DNA from: Bacillota bacterium | Lineage (GTDB): Bacteria; Bacillota; Clostridia; Acetivibrionales; DSM-1351 | DNA length: 29,050 nt | NCBI GenBank assembly: GCA_023436485.1 | Contig: JAEZIU010000185.1 | Location: 1 to 29,050, forward strand | Direction of reading: 5' to 3' | Shown here: positions 9,126 through 17,523 of the stretch, in pieces | Layout: every line of letters begins with the position of its first letter | Numbering within the stretch: position 1 is the first letter of the stretch | Program-made: the position numbers and the translations under genes | The notes under the pieces: generated by a model | What the model saw: only the letters and a program-made list of their open reading frames with translations | What the model was told of the DNA's origin: nothing | Databases searched by the model: none

Positions 9126-10049
9126 ATGAAGGAATATGTATTAAAAACAAATAGCCTGACTAAAAGTTATCATGGTGTAAAAGTACTGGATAATGTATCT
9201 CTAGCTATAGAGGCAGGCAGAATATACGGATTGATAGGCAGGAACGGTGCCGGTAAAACGACATTTATGAGGATAATAGCCGGACTTGCTTTTCCAACCG
9301 GAGGACATGTGGAACTATTTGGTAATAAGGGAGATAAGTTGCTTGAGACCCAAAGAAAAAGAATGGGTTGCATGATTGAATATCCCGGTTTCATACCTTA
9401 CATGTCAGCACAGGAAAACCTCAGATATTATCGGATAATTAAAGGTATTCCAAATGTTAACGTAGAGCAGGAGTTGCTTGAACTTGTAGGCCTTGCGGAT
9501 ACAGGAAAAAAGAAGGCTAAAAACTTTTCACTTGGAATGAAGCAGCGCTTGGGAATAGCCATAGCCTTGCTGGGAGAGCCTGAACTGCTGATTCTTGATG
9601 AGCCTATTAACGGACTTGACCCTCTAGGGGTAGTTGAGATAAGGAAATTGCTCAACAAGCTGTGCGATGAAAGGCATATGACCATTCTCATATCCAGCCA
9701 CAATCTACCGGAGCTTTATCAGGTTGCTACAGATTATATTATAATGCATCAGGGAGTCGTGAAACAGGCGGTTACACTGTCAGAACTTGAAGAGAAATGC
9801 AGACATCATATTTTTATCGAATGCGACCAGCCTGAAAAACTGGCAAGTGTTCTGGAAACTCAGCTTGCCACAACCAAATATAAGGTAATGCCGGATAAGA
9901 GAATAAAGCTTTACGATTATCTTGATAACAGAGAAACAGTGGCAAGAGCAATTTTAGATAATGGTATTGTGGCAACTGAATTTTCAATACAGGGAGATAC
10001 TCTTGAAAATTACTTTATTTCAGTGATTGGCGGTGAACAGAATGGTTAA
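9126..10049 (+). CDS. ABC transporter ATP-binding protein, BcrA-like
   Basis: A 307-aa ABC ATPase. It shows Walker A GRNGAGKTT (about 37-45), signature FSLGMKQR (about 135-142), Walker B LLILDEPINGLDP (about 154-166) and H-loop ISSHNLPEL. The C-terminal 90 residues form the extra domain usual in the BcrA/lantibiotic-immunity type of ABC-2 exporters, which move or expel peptide antibiotics at the membrane. The start lies behind GGGAAG with a 140-nt leader after the regulator gene. The permease gene overlaps its 3' end by 8 nt, so the two are translationally coupled. Together with the flanking two-component genes it is probably a self-resistance or export pump for the product of the neighbouring NRPS cluster; a role against foreign peptides is equally possible. 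Confidence 0.9.
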   Translation: MKEYVLKTNSLTKSYHGVKVLDNVSLAIEAGRIYGLIGRNGAGKTTFMRIIAGLAFPTGGHVELFGNKGDKLLETQRKRMGCMIEYPGFIPYMSAQENLRYYRIIKGIPNVNVEQELLELVGLADTGKKKAKNFSLGMKQRLGIAIALLGEPELLILDEPINGLDPLGVVEIRKLLNKLCDERHMTILISSHNLPELYQVATDYIIMHQGVVKQAVTLSELEEKCRHHIFIECDQPEKLASVLETQLATTKYKVMPDKRIKLYDYLDNRETVARAILDNGIVATEFSIQGDTLENYFISVIGGEQNG

Positions 10050-10839
10050 CATGATTCGAGCTGACTTATATAAGATTTTTAAATCAACAGTAATAAAGGT
10101 TTTGTTTTCAATTACTTTATTCTGTTCCTTAATGATGGTATTGTTTGCATACCTTATTCCAAAGGGCAGTCTGGGAGGACAATATACCGGATTAGGATTT
10201 TTATTCTCAGATATGAATACAATGAGTATACTAGGGGCAGTAACAGCCGGAATTTTTATATGTGGAGATTTTGAAAATAAAACAATCCATAACATTATAT
10301 CGGATGGAGGCAGGAGAGGCAGGATAATAGTCAGTAAATCTATTGTGTTTTTCTGTTCAATTCTGTTTATTATTCTTCCTTATGCTTTAGCAACAATCAT
10401 TGCTGTGTGTACCGGCTATAAATTTGATATGGGTTCGGTATCCATTGGATTTTTAAATATATTATCAAAAGAATCAGGTGTTGCAATTAGTGCATCTGTG
10501 TTGACAAAGCTGATAGTAGTAGCAGGTACTCTGATATTGGTTCACATATCGCAGCTAAGCTTATGCCTGCCCATTGCATTTGCAGTTAAAAAGCCTGTTT
10601 TAGTGGTTGCAATATATTATGCTATTTCAATTCTTAGCGGGCAATTGTCATCTTTGGCATCACGGTCAGAAGTTTTTAACGATATTTTCTCTTTGACTCC
10701 CTTTGGAGGAAACAGAATGTTTTTGACGGTACAATCCGGCGGAGGAGAACTTTTTAAGGCCTTTGCAGTAAGTATCTTATTTGGTATTGCAGTGATTATA
10801 GTTACTTATGTTATTTTTAGAAAATCCGAAATAAAGTAA
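10042..10839 (+). CDS. ABC-2 type permease of the BcrA-like exporter
   Basis: A hydrophobic protein of 265 aa from ATG 10042, with about six membrane segments: VIKVLFSITLFCSLMMVLF at the N-terminus, then segments around MSILGAVTAGIFICGDF, IVFFCSILFIILPYALATI, LIVVAGTLILVHISQLSL, a segment near PVLVVAIYYAISILSG and a final FAVSILFGIAVIIVTYVIF. The pattern FENKTIHNIISDGGRRG in the first cytoplasmic loop is typical of ABC-2 permeases of the lantibiotic-immunity/bacitracin type. The reading frame can be extended to a TTG at 10027, but ATG 10042 overlaps the ATPase stop (ATGGTTAA) and has GGCGGTG upstream, so I prefer it; ATG 10051 is a further option. It should pair with the preceding ATPase. Confidence 0.85.
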   Translation: MVNMIRADLYKIFKSTVIKVLFSITLFCSLMMVLFAYLIPKGSLGGQYTGLGFLFSDMNTMSILGAVTAGIFICGDFENKTIHNIISDGGRRGRIIVSKSIVFFCSILFIILPYALATIIAVCTGYKFDMGSVSIGFLNILSKESGVAISASVLTKLIVVAGTLILVHISQLSLCLPIAFAVKKPVLVVAIYYAISILSGQLSSLASRSEVFNDIFSLTPFGGNRMFLTVQSGGGELFKAFAVSILFGIAVIIVTYVIFRKSEIK

Positions 10840-10850
10840 TAGAAGGTAAG

Positions 10851-11756
10851 GTGAAGCGGTTGTCAATTGCAATTGGAATTCTGATAGTCATAGTTTTGCT
10901 GATGATTCTTTACATTATAGTAATTCTGAATCAGTTACGGGGAATAAACCGCCAGTTGGAGAACAGGCTTGCAGGAGACACAAGGCAACCTGTCAGGGTG
11001 GAACTTATTAACCATGAACTTAGTCAATTGACATCCAATATAAACAAGTGCTTGAAGGCGGAGGAAACCCTCCGTCTTGAGTCCGTTAGAGAGGAAAAAC
11101 AGTTTAAAGAACTAATAGCAAATATATCCCATGATTTACGTACTCCCCTTACAGCAATAAGAGGTTATCAACAGCTGATGGAAAAGGGACAGCTGACAGA
11201 GGAACAGAGAAAGAGGCTTGGTATTGCACAAAAACATTCCGAGCAGCTTGGCCATCTGGTTGACCATTTTTTTGAATACTCATATCTTTTAAATTCAGAA
11301 CTTAAACCGCAACTGGAACGAATTAATCTCACAAATCTTTTAACGGAATGTCTTGCAGGGTATGTATCCTCATTTGAGGAACACGGCCTGACATTGTCCT
11401 TCACTGAGACACCTCCCATATTTATTATGGCAGATAAAGAGATGGCATTTCGTATTATTCAAAACCTTTTGAGGAATTGTCTTACACATGCTGCCGGAAA
11501 TGTTGAAGTTAATCTAGCAACGTTTCAAGGTGCAGTAATATCCATAAAAAATCCGATAGAAAATACATCTCAGATAGATATAACACGTCTGTTTGACCGC
11601 TTCTATACAGGAGACAGTTCAAGAAGCAAAACAACAGGTCTTGGTCTTGCAATTGTAAAAATCCTGGCAAAAGAAATGGGCGGGAACGTAAAGGCAGAAT
11701 TGTGCGAAAACCAACTTACTATACAGGTTGAATTCCCACTATCAAAAAATAAATAA
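10851..11756 (+). CDS. Sensor histidine kinase (short sensor type)
   Basis: A 301-aa membrane histidine kinase. One N-terminal membrane helix (about 4-27, rich in Ile/Leu/Val) is followed by a short HAMP/linker-like helix, with no visible extracellular sensor domain. The H-box is ISHDLRTPLTAIRGY with His94; the N-box is QNLLRNCLTHA and the G-box TTGLGLAIVKILAKEMGG. Kinases with almost no sensor domain that sit beside ABC exporters often sense through the transporter (established for BceS-type systems; inferred here). The start is GTG 10851, 11 nt after the permease stop, with AGAAGG upstream; TTG 10860 with AAGGTG upstream is a realistic alternative. The likely partner is the OmpR-type regulator at 8304. 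Confidence 0.9.
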   Translation: MKRLSIAIGILIVIVLLMILYIIVILNQLRGINRQLENRLAGDTRQPVRVELINHELSQLTSNINKCLKAEETLRLESVREEKQFKELIANISHDLRTPLTAIRGYQQLMEKGQLTEEQRKRLGIAQKHSEQLGHLVDHFFEYSYLLNSELKPQLERINLTNLLTECLAGYVSSFEEHGLTLSFTETPPIFIMADKEMAFRIIQNLLRNCLTHAAGNVEVNLATFQGAVISIKNPIENTSQIDITRLFDRFYTGDSSRSKTTGLGLAIVKILAKEMGGNVKAELCENQLTIQVEFPLSKNK

Positions 11757-12119
11757 GTAAAAGATATAAAATTTTTCAGTACTAATTATGTAAAATCAGT
11801 CGTTGACTTGTAAAAACAATAGTAGTATTTTAAATATAGTATTATATTCCAGTATATACAGTGCATCAGTCCTATTTCAAGGAGGAATTTTTGCTGTTAT
11901 AATTAAAACTTTTCGAAACTAATTCATAAAAAATTTTACTAATTAATTCCTATTTTTCATATAAATTTATACTATAGCCACTTAGCTTAAGGAATTGTTA
12001 AAAGTAATTTAATAAAGGAACTCTGCATTTGAAAGGGGGTATTTAGGGCAATAATCAGGTAAAATCCGCACACTAGTTAGGTAAGTCAAAAAAACATTTA
12101 AAATCGGGAGGACGATTGA
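11757..12119. other. 363-nt intergenic region before the xylanase
   Basis: The region has no credible reading frame on either strand and is strongly AT-rich. It holds the candidate promoter at 11803-11831 and the xylanase ribosome binding site GGGAGG at 12106. I see no clear terminator for the kinase gene and no recognised RNA element. Confidence 0.5.
11803..11831 (+). promoter_or_regulatory. Candidate promoter upstream of the xylanase
   Basis: TTGACT (11803) and TATTTT (11826) are separated by 17 nt, a sigma-A-like arrangement with a good -35 and a weaker -10. It would give an untranslated leader of roughly 280 nt before the xylanase ATG. The leader is AT-rich and I recognise no riboswitch in it. 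An isolated GGAGG at 11881 is not followed by a usable reading frame. Confidence 0.4.
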
Positions 12120-15100
12120 ATGTACAGCAAAAACAGAAATAAAGTCTTAGCATTACTTTTAGTTCTTGCAATGATCATTTCCGTTATGCCTTTAAACTCA
12201 GTAATGGCTGAAACAAAAACTATTTATCACGAAACCTTTGCGGATGGAAAGGGTGCAGCTGCCCAATCCGGAGGAGCTAGTCTTGAAAAGGTTGGAAGTA
12301 AAGTTTTTGAAGGTAACGACGATGGAGCCGCATTATATGTAAGTAATAGAAAAAACAACTGGGACGCGGCTGATTTCAAATTTGAAGATATTGGATTAAA
12401 GAACGGTAAGACTTATAACATAACTGTAAAAGGTTTTGTTGATTCCAATGCTAAGGTTCCGGCAGGTGCACAGGCATTTCTTCAGGTTGCAAACAGCTAC
12501 GCATGGCTGGCAGGTGCAGAATTCGTTGCTGGAAAGGCTTTCACATTGAGTGGAAAGTATACTGTCGATACTTCAAAAGATGACAGGATACGCGTTCAAT
12601 CAAGTGATGAAGGTAAAGAGGTTTCTTTCTATATTGGAGACATTTCAATAACAGAAGAGGCTGTTGAAGAAGTACCCGTTGATCCTAATACACCTAAGGC
12701 TGAGACTTTTAAAACAATAACTTTTGAGGATAACACAGCAGGAGGCTTTGCAGGCAGAGCCGGTTCAGAAAAGCTGACCGTATCAAAAGAAGCTAATCAT
12801 ACCGATGGCGGTGCATATGCCTTAAAGGTAGAAGACAGAACAATGACCTGGCATGGTCCTTCTATGAATGTAGAGAAGTATGTAAGCCTAGGTTGTGAAT
12901 ACAAGGTTACTGCATGGGTAAAACTCGCTAATCCTGAAAGTGCACAACTTCAACTTTCCACACAGGTTGGAAATGGCGGAACTGCTTCTTATGTGACCCT
13001 GGCAGCAAAAACAATAGGTACTTCTGACGGTTGGGTTAAGTACGAAGGTACATACCGCTACAACAATGTTTCAAGCGGATTCATTACTATATATGTAGAA
13101 AGCACAAGTAGTGCAGATGCTTCCTTCTATATTGACGATATCAGCTTTGAACAAACTGGTTCAGGCGCAATTAAAATCCAAAATGATTTGAAATCTATCA
13201 AAGATGTATATAAAAATGATTTCCTTATTGGAAACGCAATAGCTGCAGAGGATCTTGACGGGATAAGACTTGACCTCTTAAAGAAGCACTTTAATGTAAT
13301 GACTGCAGGCAACGCTATGAAGCCAGATGCATTACAACCTGAAAAGGGCAAATTTACATTTGGTGATGCAGATAAGCTTGTTGACAAGGTTCTGTCAGAG
13401 GGATTCAAAATGCACGGTCATACCCTTGTTTGGCACCAACAGTCACCTGCATGGCTTAATACAAAAACTGATGCAAGCGGAAATTCTGTACCTTTGTCAC
13501 GTGACGAAGCTCTTGTAAATTTGAAGTCTCATATTAAGACAGTGGTAGAGCATTTCGGAAACAAGGTAATATCTTGGGACGTAGTAAATGAAGGTATGAA
13601 TGATAATCCAACAAACCCTGAGGACTGGAAAAGTGCATTACGCCAAAGCCCATGGTATCAGGCAATTGGCCCTGATTACATGGAACAGGCATTTTTAGCA
13701 GCAAGAGAGGTTCTGGATGCACATCCTGATTGGGACGTAAAGCTTTATTACAATGATTATAACGACGATAATCAAAATAAATCCAAAGCTATTTACTCAA
13801 TGGTAAAAGAGTTAAATGAAAAATATGCAAAAACTCATCCCGGCAAGCGTCTTATCGACGGAGTAGGTATGCAAGCACATTACAGTATGTCCACAAATGC
13901 TGCTAACGTTGAACTTTCCTTGGAGAGATTTATTTCTCTGGGTGTTGAAGTAAGTATAACAGAGCTTGATGTTCAGGCAGGCAGCGACTTCAAATTGTCA
14001 GAAGATGTTGCAAATGCACAGGGATATTTATATGCACAATTATTCGATATATATAAAAAGCATGCAGCAAATATAAGCCGTGTTACTATTTGGGGATTGG
14101 ATGACGGTACAAGCTGGAGATCATCCACAAATCCTTTACCGTTTGACAAGAATCTTCAGGCAAAACCTGCATTTTTTGGAACAGTAGACCCGGCTAAGTT
14201 CATGGACGAACATAAACCTCAAACACCTAAAGGTGCAAAATCTGCAACAGCTGCATTTGGAACACCTGTAATTGACGGTACTGTAGACAGTGTTTGGAGC
14301 AAAGCACAGGCTATACCTGTAAACCAATATCAAATGGCATGGCAGGGAGCAACAGGAACTGCAAAGGCTCTATGGGATGACAAAAATATGTATGTCCTTG
14401 TTCAGGTAAGCGACTCCGAACTTGATAAAAAGAGTGCAAACGCATACGAACAAGACTCAGTTGAAGTATTCGTTGATGAGAACAATGGAAAGACATCCTT
14501 CTATGAAAATGATGACGGACAGTACAGAGTTAACTTTGACAACGAGACTTCATTTAATCCTGCAGAAATTTCAAAGGGCTTTAAATCTGCAACAAAGGTT
14601 ACAGGAACAAACTACACAGTTGAAATAATGATTCCGCTGAAATCAGTAACTCCATCAAATAATATGAAAATAGGATTTGATGTTCAGGTTAATGATGCTA
14701 AAGATGGTTCACGTAAGAGTGTTGCAGCATGGAACGATATTACAGGAACAGGATATCAGGATACATCAGTATATGGTACTCTTACCCTCAGTAATTCCGA
14801 CAGCAGTAACACAGCTAAATACATTACAAGAGGAGAATTTATTGATTCTATTATTAAGGCTTTGGGTCTGAATAAAAACGTTCAGGTAAAAGACTCCTTT
14901 AAAGATGTAACAAAAGATGCCAGCTATTATGCTTCTGTAAGTGTTGCTTATCAGAAAGGTATAATATCAGGATACAAGAATGGAGAATTCAAGCCACAGG
15001 CTAAGATTACTCGTCAGGAAGCAATGACAATAATCGCCAAGGCTATGAAGGTAGCAGGAAAGAATGTTAATTACTCATCTGCTGAGATAAATAAAATACT

Positions 15101-15269
15101 CAAAGAATTTAAGGATTCAAATAAAGTTGCCAGCTGGGCAAAAGGTTCTGTTGCTGCTTGTATTAAAGCAGGAATTGTATCCGGCAAAAGCGGAAAAATG
15201 CTGGCACCACAAGAAAATATAACTGTTTCACAAACAGAATCAATAGTAAAGAAATTGTCCGGAAAGTAA
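12120..15269 (+). CDS. Cell-surface endo-1,4-beta-xylanase: CBM22-CBM22-GH10-CBM9-SLH
   Basis: A 1049-aa secreted xylanase that cleaves beta-1,4-xylan. The signal peptide is residues 1-30 (lysine-rich start, Leu/Val/Ile core, cleavage after SVMA). Two CBM22-like beta-sandwiches follow (about 34-185 and 197-345), the second ending in SFYIDDISFEQ. The GH10 barrel spans about 355-695, with HGHTLVWHQQ, acid/base Glu491 in WDVVNEG and nucleophile Glu615 in ITELDVQ. A CBM9-type module (about 715-893) starts TPVIDGTVDSVW. The C-terminus has SLH motifs: ITRGEFIDSIIKALG, then FKDVTKDASYY...GIISGYKNGEFKP, then a third weaker one ending near residue 1047. There is no dockerin, so the enzyme should be held on the cell wall by SLH binding rather than in a cellulosome. 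The start is fixed by GGGAGG 8 nt upstream. It is monocistronic, with a terminator 40 nt downstream. Confidence 0.96.
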   Translation: MYSKNRNKVLALLLVLAMIISVMPLNSVMAETKTIYHETFADGKGAAAQSGGASLEKVGSKVFEGNDDGAALYVSNRKNNWDAADFKFEDIGLKNGKTYNITVKGFVDSNAKVPAGAQAFLQVANSYAWLAGAEFVAGKAFTLSGKYTVDTSKDDRIRVQSSDEGKEVSFYIGDISITEEAVEEVPVDPNTPKAETFKTITFEDNTAGGFAGRAGSEKLTVSKEANHTDGGAYALKVEDRTMTWHGPSMNVEKYVSLGCEYKVTAWVKLANPESAQLQLSTQVGNGGTASYVTLAAKTIGTSDGWVKYEGTYRYNNVSSGFITIYVESTSSADASFYIDDISFEQTGSGAIKIQNDLKSIKDVYKNDFLIGNAIAAEDLDGIRLDLLKKHFNVMTAGNAMKPDALQPEKGKFTFGDADKLVDKVLSEGFKMHGHTLVWHQQSPAWLNTKTDASGNSVPLSRDEALVNLKSHIKTVVEHFGNKVISWDVVNEGMNDNPTNPEDWKSALRQSPWYQAIGPDYMEQAFLAAREVLDAHPDWDVKLYYNDYNDDNQNKSKAIYSMVKELNEKYAKTHPGKRLIDGVGMQAHYSMSTNAANVELSLERFISLGVEVSITELDVQAGSDFKLSEDVANAQGYLYAQLFDIYKKHAANISRVTIWGLDDGTSWRSSTNPLPFDKNLQAKPAFFGTVDPAKFMDEHKPQTPKGAKSATAAFGTPVIDGTVDSVWSKAQAIPVNQYQMAWQGATGTAKALWDDKNMYVLVQVSDSELDKKSANAYEQDSVEVFVDENNGKTSFYENDDGQYRVNFDNETSFNPAEISKGFKSATKVTGTNYTVEIMIPLKSVTPSNNMKIGFDVQVNDAKDGSRKSVAAWNDITGTGYQDTSVYGTLTLSNSDSSNTAKYITRGEFIDSIIKALGLNKNVQVKDSFKDVTKDASYYASVSVAYQKGIISGYKNGEFKPQAKITRQEAMTIIAKAMKVAGKNVNYSSAEINKILKEFKDSNKVASWAKGSVAACIKAGIVSGKSGKMLAPQENITVSQTESIVKKLSGK

Positions 15270-15306
15270 TAACTGTTTACTGAAATGAGTGAAAAAGTTA
15301 CGAAAC

Positions 15307-15340
15307 AAAAAAGCCTGAGTGATTTTACTCAGGCTTTTTT
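15307..15340 (+). terminator. Rho-independent terminator of the xylanase gene
   Basis: AAAAAAGCCTGAGT pairs with ACTCAGGCTTTTTT around a 6-nt GATTTT loop. The stem is perfect, GC-rich at its core and ends in a run of six T. It is 38 nt after the xylanase stop, which makes that gene a separate transcript. Confidence 0.92.
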
Positions 15341-15515
15341 GTTTATAATTTAAGGGTGCTAAAAAATATTTCAAGAATATCCGAACTCAAGTATAGAAAT
15401 ACTAGGTAAGGAAATCATTATATATTTATATAATTCTAAACATTTACATAATACAATCAATGTAATATCATAATGACTTAATATATGAGAGGTATACATA
15501 AGAAGGGAATAAAGG

Positions 15516-16604
15516 ATGTTGAGTGATCTGATAATAAACGCAGCTATACTTATTTCTTTTTTGAGCATAGCAAATCAATTGTATAGAGACCGGGATTCAG
15601 AAATACAATCACGACCCGTTTTTAAGATTTTAACGGGAGTTGTATGTGGAATTTTAGGTATACTACTAATGTGGTATAGTGTCAGAATCCAGAATAAAAC
15701 GCTGGTGGATTTCAGAAATATCGCTACCCTATTGGCTGCTACTGTTGGGGGAGGATTGTCTGCCGTTGTTTCAGGCCTTGTCATGGGAGGCTTCAGAATT
15801 GCATATTTCGGTCTTAACAAATATTCCGAGGCGGGAGTAATTGTTATTACACTGGTAACAGTAGGCATTTTGTTGATTTTTCGAATAAAAAGATCACTTG
15901 GGAAGAAATGGCAGTTATCTACCATATATATGACTATTGTTACCTGCGGTGCTTACTTTTATATTTTTCAGAAAAAAGTATCTCTACTTTTTACAATATA
16001 CCCTTACTTTATACTGGGAACTGCCGTTGTTAGTTATACAGTATACAAATATATGATATACCTCAATAATATGAGTTTATTGTTTAGAAAACTAAAAGAA
16101 GAATCAACCAAAGATCATCTGACAGGTCTTAACAATGTAAGGGAATTTGATAAATTATTCAGGCTAGTAATAGAGAAGGCTATAAGCAATCATCAAAAAT
16201 TCTCATTACTTATGATAGATATAGACTTTTTTAAAAAAATAAATGATACACACGGTCATCAGGCAGGAGACAAGGTTCTAAAAGAGATTGGCAAAATTTT
16301 GAAAGAGAATTGCAGAGCAGATGATAAGATATCTCGCAACGGGGGTGAAGAATTCTCCATATTGCTTGAAAATGCTTCAAACAGCAAGGCTATCGAGATA
16401 GCTGAAAGGATTAGGAAAATAGTAGCGGAAAACGAATTTGAGATTTCATACGACAGGAAAACCAATGTAACAGTGTCCATAGGTATATGTTCTTACCCTG
16501 AAACGGTCAAAGATATAACCCAGATAATTGAGAGGGCTGATGCGGCTCTTTACAAGGCAAAGCGTTCAGGAAGGAATCTTGTGGTTACAGATGAAGTTTT
16601 ATAA
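15516..16604 (+). CDS. Membrane diguanylate cyclase (5TMR-LYT-like sensor plus GGDEF)
   Basis: A 362-aa diguanylate cyclase that should make c-di-GMP from GTP. Residues 1-180 carry five to six membrane helices. The segment DFRNIATLLAATVGGGLSA is the hallmark of the LytS/YhcK-type 5TM receptor, a ligand-sensing membrane module. The GGDEF domain spans about 200-360: DHLTGLNN, the MIDIDFFKKINDTHGH metal-binding segment and active-site GGEEF at 276-280. An intact inhibitory I-site, RADD, starts at Arg267, five residues before the GGEEF, so product feedback is expected. The C-terminal ADAALYKAKRSGRN is typical. The ATG follows AAGGGAATAAAGG. No hairpin separates it from the PilZ gene, which is 190 nt downstream and has its own promoter-like sequence. 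Confidence 0.93.
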   Translation: MLSDLIINAAILISFLSIANQLYRDRDSEIQSRPVFKILTGVVCGILGILLMWYSVRIQNKTLVDFRNIATLLAATVGGGLSAVVSGLVMGGFRIAYFGLNKYSEAGVIVITLVTVGILLIFRIKRSLGKKWQLSTIYMTIVTCGAYFYIFQKKVSLLFTIYPYFILGTAVVSYTVYKYMIYLNNMSLLFRKLKEESTKDHLTGLNNVREFDKLFRLVIEKAISNHQKFSLLMIDIDFFKKINDTHGHQAGDKVLKEIGKILKENCRADDKISRNGGEEFSILLENASNSKAIEIAERIRKIVAENEFEISYDRKTNVTVSIGICSYPETVKDITQIIERADAALYKAKRSGRNLVVTDEVL

Positions 16605-16736
16605 TGATAATTTATAAAATAGTTTTCAAAAAGTACAAAATTTTCCCTAACATATGTAAATAAATGGAATATACTCCATAAATGGTCTTGTTCAAGAAAT
16701 TAGAATGTGCTATTCTTTTATCAGTGGAATAAGTGT

Positions 16737-16765
16737 TTGAAAATATACAATTTAACTTATATTAT
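16737..16765 (+). promoter_or_regulatory. Promoter of the PilZ gene
   Basis: TTGAAA (16737) and TATTAT (16760) are separated by 17 nt. The -10 is 28 nt before ATG 16794. The promoter lies inside the upstream extension of the reading frame, which supports the shorter start for the PilZ protein. Confidence 0.55.
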
Positions 16766-16793
16766 GTATATGTATTTTGTGCTGGAGGAAAGT

Positions 16794-17435
16794 ATGGAAA
16801 AGTTGAACTTGGTAATAAGACATTATAATAAGGTCAAACCTATGCACTGTACTATTGTGAGCGGTGATACCCAAAAAGTATTCACTGTTAAATTATGTAA
16901 AGAAGAAAAAAATGGTGCTGAAATTCTCAAGGGAGACCCCGTGCTTATTGGCTTTCTTAATAGTGACGAAACTCTTTATTTAAGTGGAGGCAATGTCGTA
17001 GGTGCTATACCAAAAGAAGAAGAATACATAATCCACGCAAATAATCCTGAAAATATTGCTTTTGAAACTGAAAGAAGACAATATGAGAGATTCCCTACTT
17101 CACTTACGGGTGAAATGAAGCTTGCAAATTCAAATAAAAGAGAACCAATATGTATAAAGGATTTTAGTTATGCAGGCATGTGCATATATTCTATCGATGA
17201 TTTCAACAAGGAAGATGAAGTTGAGATTAGTGCATTCCTTAGCAATAGTGTTATTAAATATGATGCTACCATAGTCAGAAAAACGGTTAACTTTGGAAGA
17301 TGCGAGTATGGTATACAGCTGATGCACAGGGATAAAAACTCAATGTATGCGACTCAGAATCAGTTAACATCTTTTATACTCAGTGAAAAAGAGATCATAT
17401 ACAGGTATTTACTAAGTGCAAATTTGAAATTTTAA
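16794..17435 (+). CDS. PilZ-domain c-di-GMP receptor, YcgR-like
   Basis: A 213-aa protein with a YcgR-type N-terminal beta-barrel (about 1-85) and a C-terminal PilZ domain. The c-di-GMP signature is complete: RRQYER (Arg95 and Arg99) followed by KDFSYAG (Asp123, Ser125, Gly128). YcgR-like proteins usually act as flagellar brakes or on surface behaviour when c-di-GMP rises. The frame is open up to 16707, but ATG 16794 has GGAGGA just upstream and the preceding residues are low-complexity with no PilZ or YcgR similarity, so I take the shorter form. It sits directly after a diguanylate cyclase and may be its effector; the two have separate promoter candidates. Confidence 0.9.
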   Translation: MEKLNLVIRHYNKVKPMHCTIVSGDTQKVFTVKLCKEEKNGAEILKGDPVLIGFLNSDETLYLSGGNVVGAIPKEEEYIIHANNPENIAFETERRQYERFPTSLTGEMKLANSNKREPICIKDFSYAGMCIYSIDDFNKEDEVEISAFLSNSVIKYDATIVRKTVNFGRCEYGIQLMHRDKNSMYATQNQLTSFILSEKEIIYRYLLSANLKF

Positions 17436-17458
17436 ATCAAATCTCTAATTGAATATTA

Positions 17459-17497
17459 TTTAATGAATTTATGTACACTAATACTAAATTCATTAAA
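17459..17497. repeat. 13-bp perfect inverted repeat between the PilZ and ODP genes
   Basis: TTTAATGAATTTA (17459-17471) and its reverse complement TAAATTCATTAAA (17485-17497) are separated by 13 nt. The arms are nearly pure A/T. It is 23 nt after the PilZ stop and 26 nt before the next ATG. It could be an AT-rich operator or a weak terminator; there is no proper T-run. Confidence 0.6.
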
Positions 17498-17523
17498 AAT
17501 ATGTAACAAACAGGGAGATAATT

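Noticed and set aside
10027..10041. TTG start for the ABC permease
   Set aside because: ATG 10042 overlaps the ATPase stop with a plausible ribosome binding site; the TTG start adds only five residues without support.
11995..12015. Possible Rex site before the xylanase (TTGTTAA half-site)
   Set aside because: Only the first half matches; the second half-site is poor, so it is likely chance in AT-rich DNA.
16707..16793. Longer N-terminus of the PilZ protein
   Set aside because: The promoter-like TTGAAA-N17-TATTAT lies inside it, and ATG 16794 has a clear GGAGGA; the extension has no family similarity.
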